Positions 56,065 to 64,000 of a stretch of DNA of 64,000 nucleotides are shown here, one piece after another (the stretch's first letter is position 1; every line of letters begins with the position of its first letter). The notes beneath the pieces are model-generated. The model had not been told where the DNA came from, made no database searches, and was given only the letters and a program-made list of their open reading frames with translations. Both the position numbers and the translations under genes were made by a program. The DNA lies in contig CAVQZD010000005.1 in the NCBI GenBank assembly GCA_963718375.1, positions 1,178,001-1,242,000 on the forward strand. The letters are read 5' to 3'. This stretch comes from RBG-16-64-13 sp963718375 (GTDB lineage Bacteria > Actinomycetota > Thermoleophilia > RBG-16-64-13).

Positions 56065-56082
56065 CGCCGAAGCCCCGCTCTC
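56039..56082. terminator. Bidirectional terminator hairpin between acyP and htrA-like gene
   Basis: A perfect 17-bp stem (GAGAGCGGGGCTTCGGC and complement) with a 10-base loop lies between the two convergent genes and includes the acyP stop codon. No long T-run follows on either side, but the stem is very stable and well placed to serve both genes. Confidence 0.75.
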
Positions 56083-56098
56083 TCAGCGTTCGCTAGGA

Positions 56099-57310
56099 CT
56101 AGTAGTTCACCGGGCGTTCTGCGAGAGTCACGGTGAAGTTCATCGTCTGACCATCGCGATCGACCGTCACCTCTATCTCGTCTCCGGGCTGCATGTCCCG
56201 TATGGCGGCCAGCAGGTCGTTCGCTTCGACCATCTCCTCGCCGTCGATCTCAGTGATGATGTCACCCTGTTGGATACCCGCCTGCGCAGCGGGGCCGCCC
56301 GGCACTACGTCGGCGACCAAGATGCCCGACGATCTCGAAAGGCCGAACTGCTGCTGGAGTGACTCGTCCACCGTGCGGGTGCTGACCCCCACGTAGACGT
56401 GGGTGGCCTTGCCCGTTGCGATGATCTCGTCAGCAACCTTCACAACCTGGACTGACGGTATGGCAAAGCCGATGTTCTCGACTTGGACACTCTGCACTGC
56501 CACGGAGGGGATACCTACAACCTGCCCCTCGACGTTGGCCAGCGCGCCGCCTGAGTTGCCGGAGCTGATGCCGGCGTCGGTCTGGATGAGGTTCGTGTAC
56601 AGCGTGGTACCGCCTGACCCGTCCTGCACTTCGACCATCCGGTCCAGGCCAGACACGATGCCCAGGTTCACAGAGTTCTCGAATCCGTCCGGGCTACCAA
56701 GAGCAACGACGTACTCTCCCAATACCGGCAGGTCCGTGACGAAGGTCGCCGCCGGTAGATCAAGTCCGGCGTCCACCTGTATCACGGCCAAATCCGTCAT
56801 CGGGTCGGTACCCACCACGGTGGCCTGGAGCACCTCGCCAGTGGCCAAGGTGACTTCGAGACCCTCCGCCGGAGTGGAAGAGCCCCCGGTCACCACGTGG
56901 TTGTTCGTGATTATCTTTCCGTCAGATGAGTAGATGACCCCGGAGCCTTCCCATTCCGCCACACCCTGCTGCTGTCCGGGGACCTGGAAGTATCCTGGGG
57001 TGCTCACTGTGCCCGTGCCCTTGATGTTGACCACGCTGGGGCCGAGGATGCGGGCCACTTCAGCCGCGGGGCTCACGAGGCCGTCCCCGCCGGAGACGAC
57101 ACTGGTGGAACCGTCGGTGCCGCCCACGCTGGTGGTAGTCGTCTCGCCGGCGGCCGAAGTGTCTGTTCCGCCGAAATCGCTACTGCAGCCGATCAGGCCT
57201 AGGGCCAAGATAGCCGCCAAGACCATTGCGATGACCACGCCCGCCAGTGCACGAGTCCGCGCCCCGCGCGAAGTGAGCAGGCGGCGAGTCTTCTGAGTAC
57301 TGTGTGCCAT
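56099..57310 (-). CDS. HtrA/DegP-type trypsin-like serine protease lipoprotein with PDZ domain
   Basis: About 403 aa. The GGAGGA box is seven bases before ATG 57310, which fixes this start over ATG 57316 and upstream codons. The N-terminal helix ends LALGLIGC, a lipobox, so the protein is probably tethered outside the membrane by a Ser/Thr/Gly-rich linker. The catalytic triad is visible: H in ITNNHVV, D in MTDLAVIQ, S in GISSGNSGGAL. One C-terminal PDZ domain follows (GILVADVVPGGPAAQAGIQQGD). It would degrade or refold damaged envelope proteins. It is divergent from an OmpR-type two-component system. Confidence 0.9.
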   Translation of the reverse strand: MAHSTQKTRRLLTSRGARTRALAGVVIAMVLAAILALGLIGCSSDFGGTDTSAAGETTTTSVGGTDGSTSVVSGGDGLVSPAAEVARILGPSVVNIKGTGTVSTPGYFQVPGQQQGVAEWEGSGVIYSSDGKIITNNHVVTGGSSTPAEGLEVTLATGEVLQATVVGTDPMTDLAVIQVDAGLDLPAATFVTDLPVLGEYVVALGSPDGFENSVNLGIVSGLDRMVEVQDGSGGTTLYTNLIQTDAGISSGNSGGALANVEGQVVGIPSVAVQSVQVENIGFAIPSVQVVKVADEIIATGKATHVYVGVSTRTVDESLQQQFGLSRSSGILVADVVPGGPAAQAGIQQGDIITEIDGEEMVEANDLLAAIRDMQPGDEIEVTVDRDGQTMNFTVTLAERPVNY

Positions 57311-57443
57311 GTCCATTCCTCCCGAGAATGCCCTGTGTCGGTGGCGGTACGGTACCCGTAACACCGACTATCCATGTGTCTCGCGCTCCCCGAGCGGGAC
57401 GACGCGGCAAACGCGACCACATACTACTAGAGGGGTGATAAGC

Positions 57444-57590
57444 GGGGTGTAAAGCCCGGCCAAGAGACGCCGCCCAGCTCTCAGCCCAGCGCCCAGAGCC
57501 GACCTCGGGCGCCCGAAACGTCCCCACCCGGACTTACAGCGGCTTTACCCCTACGAGCGTAACCTCGAGTTCGCACTCAGAGAGTAGAAT
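57444..57590. promoter_or_regulatory. Shared regulatory region of the htrA-like gene and two-component operon
   Basis: GGGGTGTAAAGCC (57444-57456) and GGCTTTACCCC (57541-57551) are inverted near-copies about 90 bases apart, one near each divergent promoter. A -10-like TAGAAT lies at 57585-57590 for the plus-strand operon. These are candidate binding sites for the adjacent regulator. The remainder of 57311-57644 holds no gene. Confidence 0.45.
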
Positions 57591-57644
57591 CGGGGTCCGA
57601 ACATGTACGGCAAGGACTCTGCGTTGCAGAGCAGGGGTGAGAGT

Positions 57645-58298
57645 ATGCGTGTTCTCTTGGTCGAAGATGAAGAGCGGTTGGCGGATACCATCGCTCGAGG
57701 TCTGAGACATGAAGGCATGGCAGTCGATGTGGTCCTCGATGGCAAGTCCGCCCTCACCAAGGCTTCGATCAACAACTATGACGTCGTGGTACTCGACCGC
57801 AATCTCCCCGGAATGCATGGCGACGACGTCTGTCGAGAGCTGGTGGCGCGCAAGTCGCCAGCCCGCATCCTCATGCTGACGGCAGCGGGCTCCATCCAAG
57901 ACCGAGTCACAGGTCTTGATCTGGGAGCTGATGACTATCTGCCCAAGCCCTTCGCGCTGAAAGAACTGGTCGCCCGCATCAGGGCGCTCAGCCGCCGGAC
58001 GGCCTCTCCCACGTCTCCCGTGCTCACGGCCGGAGATCTCATGCTGGATCCGGCTCGGCACGTAGCCGAGCGAGCCGGCAGGGACCTGGGGCTGACCAAG
58101 AAGGAGTTCGGAGTGCTCGAGGTGCTCCTTTCGGCCGAAAGCCGGGTGATAAGCGCTGAAGAGTTGTTGGAGCGAGTCTGGGATGAGAATGCCGATCCCT
58201 TCACCAACGTCGTCAGAGTGACGATAATGACTCTACGTCGCAAGCTGGGCGATCCGCCCATCATCGAGACAGTCGCGGGAGTGGGCTACAAGATATGA
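57645..58298 (+). CDS. OmpR-family response regulator
   Basis: About 217 aa from ATG 57645 (GGGG box upstream). The receiver has VLLVEDEERLA, phosphoacceptor D in DVVVLDRNLPGMHGDDV, T in LMLTAAGS and K in YLPKPFAL; the winged-helix DNA-binding domain has LTKKEFGVLEVLL and VAGVGYKI. Stop overlaps the kinase start as ATGA. Resembles MprA/TcrA-type actinobacterial regulators. Likely controls itself and the divergent HtrA-type protease. Confidence 0.9.
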   Translation: MRVLLVEDEERLADTIARGLRHEGMAVDVVLDGKSALTKASINNYDVVVLDRNLPGMHGDDVCRELVARKSPARILMLTAAGSIQDRVTGLDLGADDYLPKPFALKELVARIRALSRRTASPTSPVLTAGDLMLDPARHVAERAGRDLGLTKKEFGVLEVLLSAESRVISAEELLERVWDENADPFTNVVRVTIMTLRRKLGDPPIIETVAGVGYKI

Positions 58299-59581
58299 CC
58301 TTCAAACGCCGCCGGACTTCGCCCGCTCCAGTGGAACCCCGGCGCGAACGCGGGCTCACCATAAGACTCAAGCTCACGCTTTGGTACGGCTCCCTGTTCC
58401 TGCTGGCGGGCGTGCTGCTGATCACCGTCAGCTACCTCATGGTGCGTGACAGCCTGGTCCCGGCCCCGAACAAGGCGAGAGAGTACGTCGAGGAGCTCTT
58501 TGGCCTTGAACCCGGCATATTGGAACCTGGCGAAGGCGCTCCGGGGGGCAGAGACGGTCAGCGCGATGTCTGGATGCTCGTCAACGGGGTCCCCGTCCGC
58601 GTCTCTATGCCCGCACTGTTGGCAGAAGCCCAGGAGGAGCTCAAAGACGAGGCGCTCAGGCAGCTATGGATCTGGTCGCTCATAGCGCTTGGCATCATAA
58701 CCGTCATCACGTTCAGCTCCGCCTGGCTGTTGGCCGGGAGGATGCTCAGACCCCTGAACGAGATCACGAGCACGGCACGGCGCCTGTCGGGCTCCACCCT
58801 GCACGAGCGCATAGCTCTCAAGGGTCCGCGCGACGAACTCAAGGATCTCGCCGATACCTTCGACGCCATGCTGGGCCGACTCGATGCGGCCTTCACGGCT
58901 CAGAAGGAGTTCGTGGCCAACGCGTCTCACGAGCTGCGCACTCCTCTCACGATCGTCCGCACTGAGATCGATGTGGCGCTGGCCGACCCGGACATCTCGA
59001 GCGATGAGCTGCACGAGATGGGTGGGGCGATCACGGAGGCCGTGGATCGGAGCGAAAGACTGATCGACGGACTCTTGGTCCTCGCCAGAGTCGACGAGGC
59101 GCCGGTCATGACCGACGTCGATCTGGCCGCCATAGCCCGAGACGAGGTGTCTTCCGGCTCGCTCGAGGCGGACAGTCGAGACCTCCGGCTGGAGCTCGAT
59201 CTGCAGCCCGCTCCCGCCCGCGGAGAGCTAGGCTTGCTCGAGAGGATGGTCGCCAACTTGGTGGAGAATGCTATCCACCACAACGTGAGCGGCGGATGGT
59301 TCTCGGTGAAGACTTGGTCCGACAAGGGTTTCAGCTATCTCGAGGTGGCCAACGGTGGTCCCATTATCGCGCCTGAAGAAGTCGAGCGCCTCTTCGACCG
59401 CTTCTACCGGCCCGATCGCTCGAGGAGTCGCAAGACGGGGGGATTCGGCCTTGGTCTTTCGATCGTCAAATCGGTGGTAGCCGCGCACCAAGGAGACGTC
59501 CAGTTGCAGGCCCTCGATGAAGGCGGTCTGAGGGTGACCGTCTGTCTGCCGGGCCAGCAGCACAACTTCAAGAGAGGCTGA
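58295..59581 (+). CDS. Sensor histidine kinase
   Basis: A 428-aa membrane kinase: helix 1 (FLLAGVLLITVSYLMV), a ~95-residue extracytoplasmic sensor, helix 2 (IWSLIALGIITVITFSSAWL), HAMP domain, H box FVANASHELRTPLTIVRTEI, N box LVENAIHHNV, and G boxes EVANGGPII and GGFGLGLSIVKSVVAAH. All catalytic boxes are intact. Cotranscribed with the preceding regulator and divergent from an HtrA-type protease, which is a common envelope-stress layout (compare MprAB-PepD and CssRS-HtrA). Confidence 0.9.
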   Translation: MTFKRRRTSPAPVEPRRERGLTIRLKLTLWYGSLFLLAGVLLITVSYLMVRDSLVPAPNKAREYVEELFGLEPGILEPGEGAPGGRDGQRDVWMLVNGVPVRVSMPALLAEAQEELKDEALRQLWIWSLIALGIITVITFSSAWLLAGRMLRPLNEITSTARRLSGSTLHERIALKGPRDELKDLADTFDAMLGRLDAAFTAQKEFVANASHELRTPLTIVRTEIDVALADPDISSDELHEMGGAITEAVDRSERLIDGLLVLARVDEAPVMTDVDLAAIARDEVSSGSLEADSRDLRLELDLQPAPARGELGLLERMVANLVENAIHHNVSGGWFSVKTWSDKGFSYLEVANGGPIIAPEEVERLFDRFYRPDRSRSRKTGGFGLGLSIVKSVVAAHQGDVQLQALDEGGLRVTVCLPGQQHNFKRG

Positions 59582-59612
59582 GCCTCAGGATGGCGCCGCC
59601 GCCTAGGGCGGG

Positions 59613-60431
59613 CTAGAGTACGGACACCAGGATCACGAGGACGCCCATCACCGCTGCGTAGATGGCGAAGGGGCGAAGCCGGTGATTCCTGACGAACCGC
59701 ATGAGTAAGTAGATAGCGGCAAAGCCGCTCACGGCCGCAGTTGCCCCTCCTACGATATACGCGAGGGCGCTGGTCCCCGCGAAGCCTCCGCCCACACCAT
59801 TGAGGCTGGCCACGAACGCGCCAAGGATCGCCGGGATACTGAGCAAGAACGAGAACCGCGCGGCCGAGGGCCGGTCGAACCCGAGAAAGATGCCCCCGGC
59901 GATGGTAGAGCCCGACCGGCTTAGGCCTGGGGCGATGGCCATGGCTTGGAAGCACCCGATGATCAGAGCGTCGGCAGCTTTCATCTTACCGAGTTGAACG
60001 GGCCGCCCCGACAGCCGCTCGAGGGCCAGGTCCGAACCGAACAGGAGGCCGCTGGTCACCAACATGAAGATGCCCACAGCTAGTGTGCTGTCCAGCATGT
60101 TCTCGAAGAACTCTTCGAAGCCGAACCCCGCTATCGCGGCGGGTACCGAACCGATGACAAGCCACAGGAGCAAGCGGCGCCAGAACTTGGCTTCTGGCGG
60201 ACTCATGCCGCGCGGCTTGAAGAGGGCGAGCAGCATCCGTTTCACATCACGAGCGAAATATGAGACTACGGCCAGCAGCGTTGCCAGATGCAGCACGATG
60301 TCAAAGGCCAGAGAGGGTTGGGTGAGATTGAAGAACTCGGGCACCAGCACAAGATGACCCGAACTCGATACAGGCAGGAACTCGGTGAGCCCCTGCGTCA
60401 GCCCCAGAATGAATGCTTCAAGGACGCTCAA
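59613..60431 (-). CDS. uppP: Undecaprenyl-diphosphatase
   Basis: A 272-aa polytopic protein with the two BacA/UppP signatures: GLTQGLTEFLPVSSSGHLVL (the E-rich motif with the catalytic Glu residues) and the PGxSRSGST motif (APGLSRSGSTIAGG). Eight hydrophobic segments are present. It recycles undecaprenyl pyrophosphate for wall synthesis. Its ATG overlaps the bioY stop by four bases, so it lies in one operon behind bioY. Confidence 0.95.
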   Translation of the reverse strand: MSVLEAFILGLTQGLTEFLPVSSSGHLVLVPEFFNLTQPSLAFDIVLHLATLLAVVSYFARDVKRMLLALFKPRGMSPPEAKFWRRLLLWLVIGSVPAAIAGFGFEEFFENMLDSTLAVGIFMLVTSGLLFGSDLALERLSGRPVQLGKMKAADALIIGCFQAMAIAPGLSRSGSTIAGGIFLGFDRPSAARFSFLLSIPAILGAFVASLNGVGGGFAGTSALAYIVGGATAAVSGFAAIYLLMRFVRNHRLRPFAIYAAVMGVLVILVSVL

Positions 60432-61072
60432 CGACCCCAGCGCTCAAGCAGGTTCTTACCTCCACACACCAGCAGCACCGCGATCGACATCTTGACCAGG
60501 TCGCCCAATAGGAATGGAGTCAAGCCCATCGCGGCCGCGGTGCCCGCATCTGTCCCCGTGGTGAACGCCAGCCAAGGCAGACCGAGTGTGTAGATCGCTA
60601 TCTCCGCCGCGATCGCTCCGACGATCACCAGTAGCCAACGACGTGCCGCTCCGGACCGGAATGTCGATGCCGCCCAACCCTTGCGACCGGCCAAGCCCAT
60701 CAAGAAAGCCGCAGGGATGAAACCCACCAAGTAGCCACCGGTAGGGCCGACCAGGAGCACCAAGCCACCAAGGCCATTGTGGAACATGGGGGCCCCTGCC
60801 AATCCGAGGGCAAGGTAGCTGGTGACAGCCGCCACACCCAGCCTGGGGCCGAGAAGGCCACCGACCAAGAGGACAGCCAGAGTCTGCATTGTGAGAGGAA
60901 CAGGGTAGAAGGGGATGGATATCCATGAACTCGCGGCGAGCAGTCCCACCCCGGTGAGCACCAGCGCCGTCTTGAGCAGCCAAGGCCGTACTGCCAGCGC
61001 GCGAGCCTGACGTGCGTCCGCGGTAATGGCCAGCGTGTTTCCGGACCGGTCAGTCTCTTGATCGCGTCTCAT
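60428..61072 (-). CDS. bioY: Biotin transporter BioY
   Basis: A 214-aa membrane protein with about six helices: SWISIPFYPVPLTMQTLAVLLVGGLLGPR, here conserved as the BioY PVPxTxQT region, GLGGLVLLVGPTGGYLVGFI and a final FLLGDLVKMSIAVLL. This is the substrate-binding S component of a biotin ECF transporter, able in some species to work alone. It lies between birA and uppP on the same strand, so biotin uptake and biotin ligase are co-located. Confidence 0.95.
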   Translation of the reverse strand: MRRDQETDRSGNTLAITADARQARALAVRPWLLKTALVLTGVGLLAASSWISIPFYPVPLTMQTLAVLLVGGLLGPRLGVAAVTSYLALGLAGAPMFHNGLGGLVLLVGPTGGYLVGFIPAAFLMGLAGRKGWAASTFRSGAARRWLLVIVGAIAAEIAIYTLGLPWLAFTTGTDAGTAAAMGLTPFLLGDLVKMSIAVLLVCGGKNLLERWGR

Positions 61073-61139
61073 CCCGGCTTCCCTTCCCTGCGAGCTTCAC
61101 CTTCTGTGACGTGCTCGGGCAGTCTAACCGTCGCGCAGC

Positions 61140-62262
61140 TCAACTGTCAACGCTGAGGGTCACTTCTCCTGCAAATATGGGGACTACCCGGTCCTCGCGG
61201 TCCCTGACGAGTAGCTCGACCTTCGGGGCCCAGACCCGCCCCTTGGCCGGCAACGATGAGTGCCCCATCCGGCGGTCCGGCGAACACCCGCAGCTCTCGA
61301 CCGAGAAGAGCGTCGCGCGCGCGCATCCGATCCAGCACGTCCGGTACTTCGAGATGGGGGACACGCCGCGCCAGCCGGACAAGGAGTTCCGCCAACAACC
61401 GCCCTCGATCCACGTTCTCGCCTAGCTCAGCTCGCAAGGAGGTAGGCCGCGGCCTCCCCCGCCCCGCGTCTTCATTCGCGTTCCCGGGGCTCCCGAGGCA
61501 CGAACCGGGATCACCGTTCACGTTGAGACCGATGCCTGCCACGACCCACTCCAGCCCCTCACCGTCGCTGGAGCTCTCGAGAAGTATGCCGCAGACCTTC
61601 TTGCCATCTATCAGGACATCGTTGGGCCACTTGACCAGCGCACGCCCCTGCAGGCCCGGTAGGCCATCCAACACCTCGGCCACCGCCACAGCCACGGCCA
61701 GCGAGAGGATCTGGGCCTCTGCGGGGGCAACCGATGGACGCAGCAAGACCGAGAAGGTCAGATCTTGCCCGGGGCCGCTCGTCCAAGAACGTCCCAGACG
61801 GCCACGGCCCTGCGTCTGCTCGTCGGTGGCCACCACAGTGCCACTGGGCAGACCCCCAGCCTCTCTCTTGAGTTCGAGGTTGGTGGAACCACAGGACGCA
61901 CAGTAGCGATAGGGCAGGCCCACACTGAGCGGAAGCGCCAGGTCCGTCAGGTCCATGAGTTGGATGAGGACCGCCTCAGGCACCAGCAGGTCGGAGAAGG
62001 GCTCCGTGAGCCGGTAGCCGGCACCGCCCACCTGTTCCACGGCAAGACCGTGCTTGCGCAGCTGCTCGACCTCAGCAGACAGGGCTTCAGTGGAGAGTCC
62101 GGTGGCCCGTGCGATAGCCCGCGCGCGGGCTATCCGCTTGGCTTGGCCGAGCGTAGGCCGCAGTGCGGCCACTAGAACCAAGCGGCTCGCGTCGTCGTCG
62201 GCGAGAAGGCCTCGGTCCGCAAGATCTTGGGCGAGTCTGGAAACCTTTCTCAAGCTAGTCAC
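61140..62262 (-). CDS. birA: Biotin-[acetyl-CoA-carboxylase] ligase (one apparent frameshift)
   Basis: Starts at GTG 62262 with an N-terminal helix-turn-helix (RARAIARATGLSTEALSAEVEQL split by family-conserved positions), so it may also repress biotin genes. The ligase domain shows STNLELKRE, the biotin/AMP loop GRGRLGRSW, LVKWPNDVLIDGKKVCGIL and GIGLNVN. After GALIVAG near 61240 the frame changes; the alternative frame gives APKVELLVRDREDRVV and the expected C-terminal AGEVTLSV with a stop at 61140. Because biotin ligase is normally essential, a one-base sequence error is likely. It precedes bioY and uppP. Confidence 0.85.
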
Positions 62263-62306
62263 ATCTGCTATTTTGTAGCATCCTCGGAGCAGGAGTGCGA
62301 GTATTT

Positions 62307-64000
62307 GTGAAGGATTTCAACGACTTCGATTGGGTCGACGATCCTGGAGGTCGAGAGCGCAAGGATGAAAGTCGCTCCGCAGCCGGTCGTAGTCGTGATC
62401 ATAGTAGATATCTAGGACCTGAAGCGCAGAGCCGCCCCCACCCGGGTGCGCCGCGAGGGCGGCGGCCCCGGCGCACGATCTGGTCGCAGATAGCCGGCGG
62501 GATACGTGGCCTCTACAGATCCATCGCCGGCCTTCCTCGTCCCGCCCTAATAGCGGCGGGCGCGATCGTCGTCGTCATGGTGATGACCTTGGTCATCGAC
62601 TCTGCCCTCTACTTCAACAAAGTCCATGCAGGCGTCAGCATGGCCGATCAATCACTGGGTGGTTCGACGTACGACGAGGCCGTCAACCTCGTCGACCAGC
62701 GAGTCAAGGTGATCAACACCCAGCCTGTCACGCTGGTGAAGGACACGAAGCAATGGACCGTCACCCCAGAGCAGATGGGACAGATCGTCGACATCGATGC
62801 ATCGGTCACGGCGGCTATGCAGGTCACCCGCCAAAGCAATGTGGTGAAAGACCTGGCACGACGACTGAAATTGTACTTCGGCCCTCAGAACTTGTCCCTT
62901 GTTGGGGAGATCGACCAGGAAAAGGTTGACGCCTTCATCGCAGAGGTCGCGGGCGAACTGGATGTCCCCCCGGTCAACCAATCGCTGTCCGTCGAAGGTG
63001 ACAACATCGAGGCGATCGAGGGCACCAGCGGCGTAGTAGTCGACCGAGAGAAGCTCGAGGCACGGCTGCTGGATGCATTCTTCTCACACAGCACCGCCCA
63101 GATAGAAGTGCCGATGACGACCAAGGCCCCTGAGGCCATGGGCTCCAGCACCGACGAAGCCATCACCATGGTGCAGACCATGCTCAGTGGCGATGTGACC
63201 CTCACCTATCTTGCCCCGCTTCCTGCCCAGACCACTGCCACCACCATCGCCGGTGCAGAGCAGACCGCTGCTGTGGTCGAGCAGCAGACCGCGACCACGA
63301 TGCCCCCCGAGACGACCTCGACGACCATCGTGGAGACGGCGGGCGGCACGAAGATGACGTTCATCAGCGAGACCAAGACCTTCACACCCGCAGAACTCCG
63401 GGATCTTCTGGACTTCAGAGCCGACGAGAAGGACGGCACCAGTGTCCTGGTCCCCTACATTTCGTCCGATAAGTTGGCGCCGTTCCTGCACAGGATCGAG
63501 GGGCCGATGACGGTCCCTGCGTTAAACGCTTCGTTCAAGAGCGACGTGCAAGGCTTCTTCTGCAGCGTCGTACCCGGCCACGCGGGCAAGGGGCTCGATC
63601 ATGAAGCGACCGCGGCAGCACTGACCGCCGCTGCCCTCAGCGCCGACGACCGCGCTGCGGAGGTGGTGGTCAAAGACATCGAACCCGAGCTGACCACCGA
63701 GGAAGCCGAGGCCATGGGCATCAACACCCCCCTCGGTAGCTCTGACACCATCTATGAGGGCAAACCCGAGAGAGCATGGAACGTCCGCCTTGCCACCGCG
63801 AGGGCGACCAACACGGATGTCCAGGCCGACACCATCAACTGGAAGATCACAACCAGCGGCAGCGTGCTACTCGCCCCCGGTGAGGAGTTCGACTTCGCCA
63901 AGCTCGTGGGCCCACGCACGGCACAGGCCGGATTCCTGGGCGCGGTCGGCATCCAGGACGGGCAGTATGTGGACGGCATCCTGGGGGGCGGCATCTGCCA
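62307..64000 (+). CDS. VanW-family protein with PG-binding repeats (truncated by window edge)
   Basis: The frame is open from GTG 62307 (an in-frame GTG also at 62295, better spaced to a GGAGC box) to the right edge, about 564 codons. A charged, Arg-rich cytoplasmic part (residues 1-80) is followed by one membrane helix (LIAAGAIVVVMVMTLVIDS), then two copies of the PG_binding_4-like domain (starting at VHAGVSMADQSLGG and around TFISETKTFTPAELRDLL) separated by a Thr/Gln-rich linker, then the start of a VanW domain (ERAWNVRLATARATNTDV; LAPGEEFDFAKLVGPRT; GGGIC). Such proteins are anchored outside the membrane and are thought to act on the cell wall. Confidence 0.85.
   Translation, partial: MKDFNDFDWVDDPGGRERKDESRSAAGRSRDHSRYLGPEAQSRPHPGAPRGRRPRRTIWSQIAGGIRGLYRSIAGLPRPALIAAGAIVVVMVMTLVIDSALYFNKVHAGVSMADQSLGGSTYDEAVNLVDQRVKVINTQPVTLVKDTKQWTVTPEQMGQIVDIDASVTAAMQVTRQSNVVKDLARRLKLYFGPQNLSLVGEIDQEKVDAFIAEVAGELDVPPVNQSLSVEGDNIEAIEGTSGVVVDREKLEARLLDAFFSHSTAQIEVPMTTKAPEAMGSSTDEAITMVQTMLSGDVTLTYLAPLPAQTTATTIAGAEQTAAVVEQQTATTMPPETTSTTIVETAGGTKMTFISETKTFTPAELRDLLDFRADEKDGTSVLVPYISSDKLAPFLHRIEGPMTVPALNASFKSDVQGFFCSVVPGHAGKGLDHEATAAALTAAALSADDRAAEVVVKDIEPELTTEEAEAMGINTPLGSSDTIYEGKPERAWNVRLATARATNTDVQADTINWKITTSGSVLLAPGEEFDFAKLVGPRTAQAGFLGAVGIQDGQYVDGILGGGIC

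Overview
The window is a GC-rich (by eye above 60%) bacterial chromosome segment. Actinomycetota is the best fit: Thr-rich TTTTEAP-type linkers in surface proteins, cell-wall-binding-repeat-2-like modules, an MMPL transporter paired with a TetR regulator, a VanW/PG-binding surface protein, and frequent GTG/TTG starts. A deep-branching class such as Coriobacteriia or Thermoleophilia is possible, but I cannot settle this from the sequence alone.

Layout. (1) Positions 1-26.5 kb are a polymorphic-toxin island, nearly all on the minus strand. One full-length secreted RHS protein (17712-26519, about 2935 aa) has a signal peptide, a DNRLRE-like domain, a beta-helix domain, wall-binding-like and carbohydrate-binding-like domains, YD repeats, a Thr-rich linker, the RHS core and a C-terminal toxin tip. 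Downstream lie six 'orphan' modules (stops at 14243, 12173, 10016, 6346, 3202 and 475). Each carries a near-identical piece of the core with no start region, then a different tip, then one or more small genes that are candidate immunity genes. Recognisable tips are a GIY-YIG/URI-type nuclease, a polymorphic toxin type 44 domain and a TreTu-like ADP-ribosyltransferase. Recognisable partners are Imm26, an SseB-C-like protein and WG-repeat lipoproteins. The island also holds a DUF433/DUF5615 toxin-antitoxin pair, two metallophosphoesterase fragments, a WG-gene fragment and a tRNA 3'-end remnant. The promoter of the full-length gene has a C9 homopolymer inside its -35/-10 spacer, a layout typical of phase-variable surface genes.

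(2) Positions 26.8-36.9 kb carry a DUF1998 (MrfA/YprA-like) helicase, a LOG-like protein and cell-wall amidase pair, UDP-glucose dehydrogenase, a DUF4282 protein, a frameshifted polysaccharide copolymerase/tyrosine kinase and a frameshifted 4-alpha-glucanotransferase. (3) Positions 37-44.5 kb carry a two-component system facing an ABC exporter, a GGDEF/EAL protein and a CHRD protein. (4) Positions 44.5-54.3 kb carry a tetR-MMPL-glycosyltransferase operon, a hybrid histidine kinase, a HAD phosphatase, thrC and tRNA-Arg(CCT). (5) Positions 54.4-64 kb carry a DUF4126 protein, pcm-acyP, an HtrA-type protease divergent from a two-component system, uppP-bioY, birA and the start of a VanW-family protein cut by the right edge.

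Many single-base frameshifts fall in housekeeping genes, including birA and malQ. This argues for indel errors in the sequence, so several genes called broken here may be intact in the organism.
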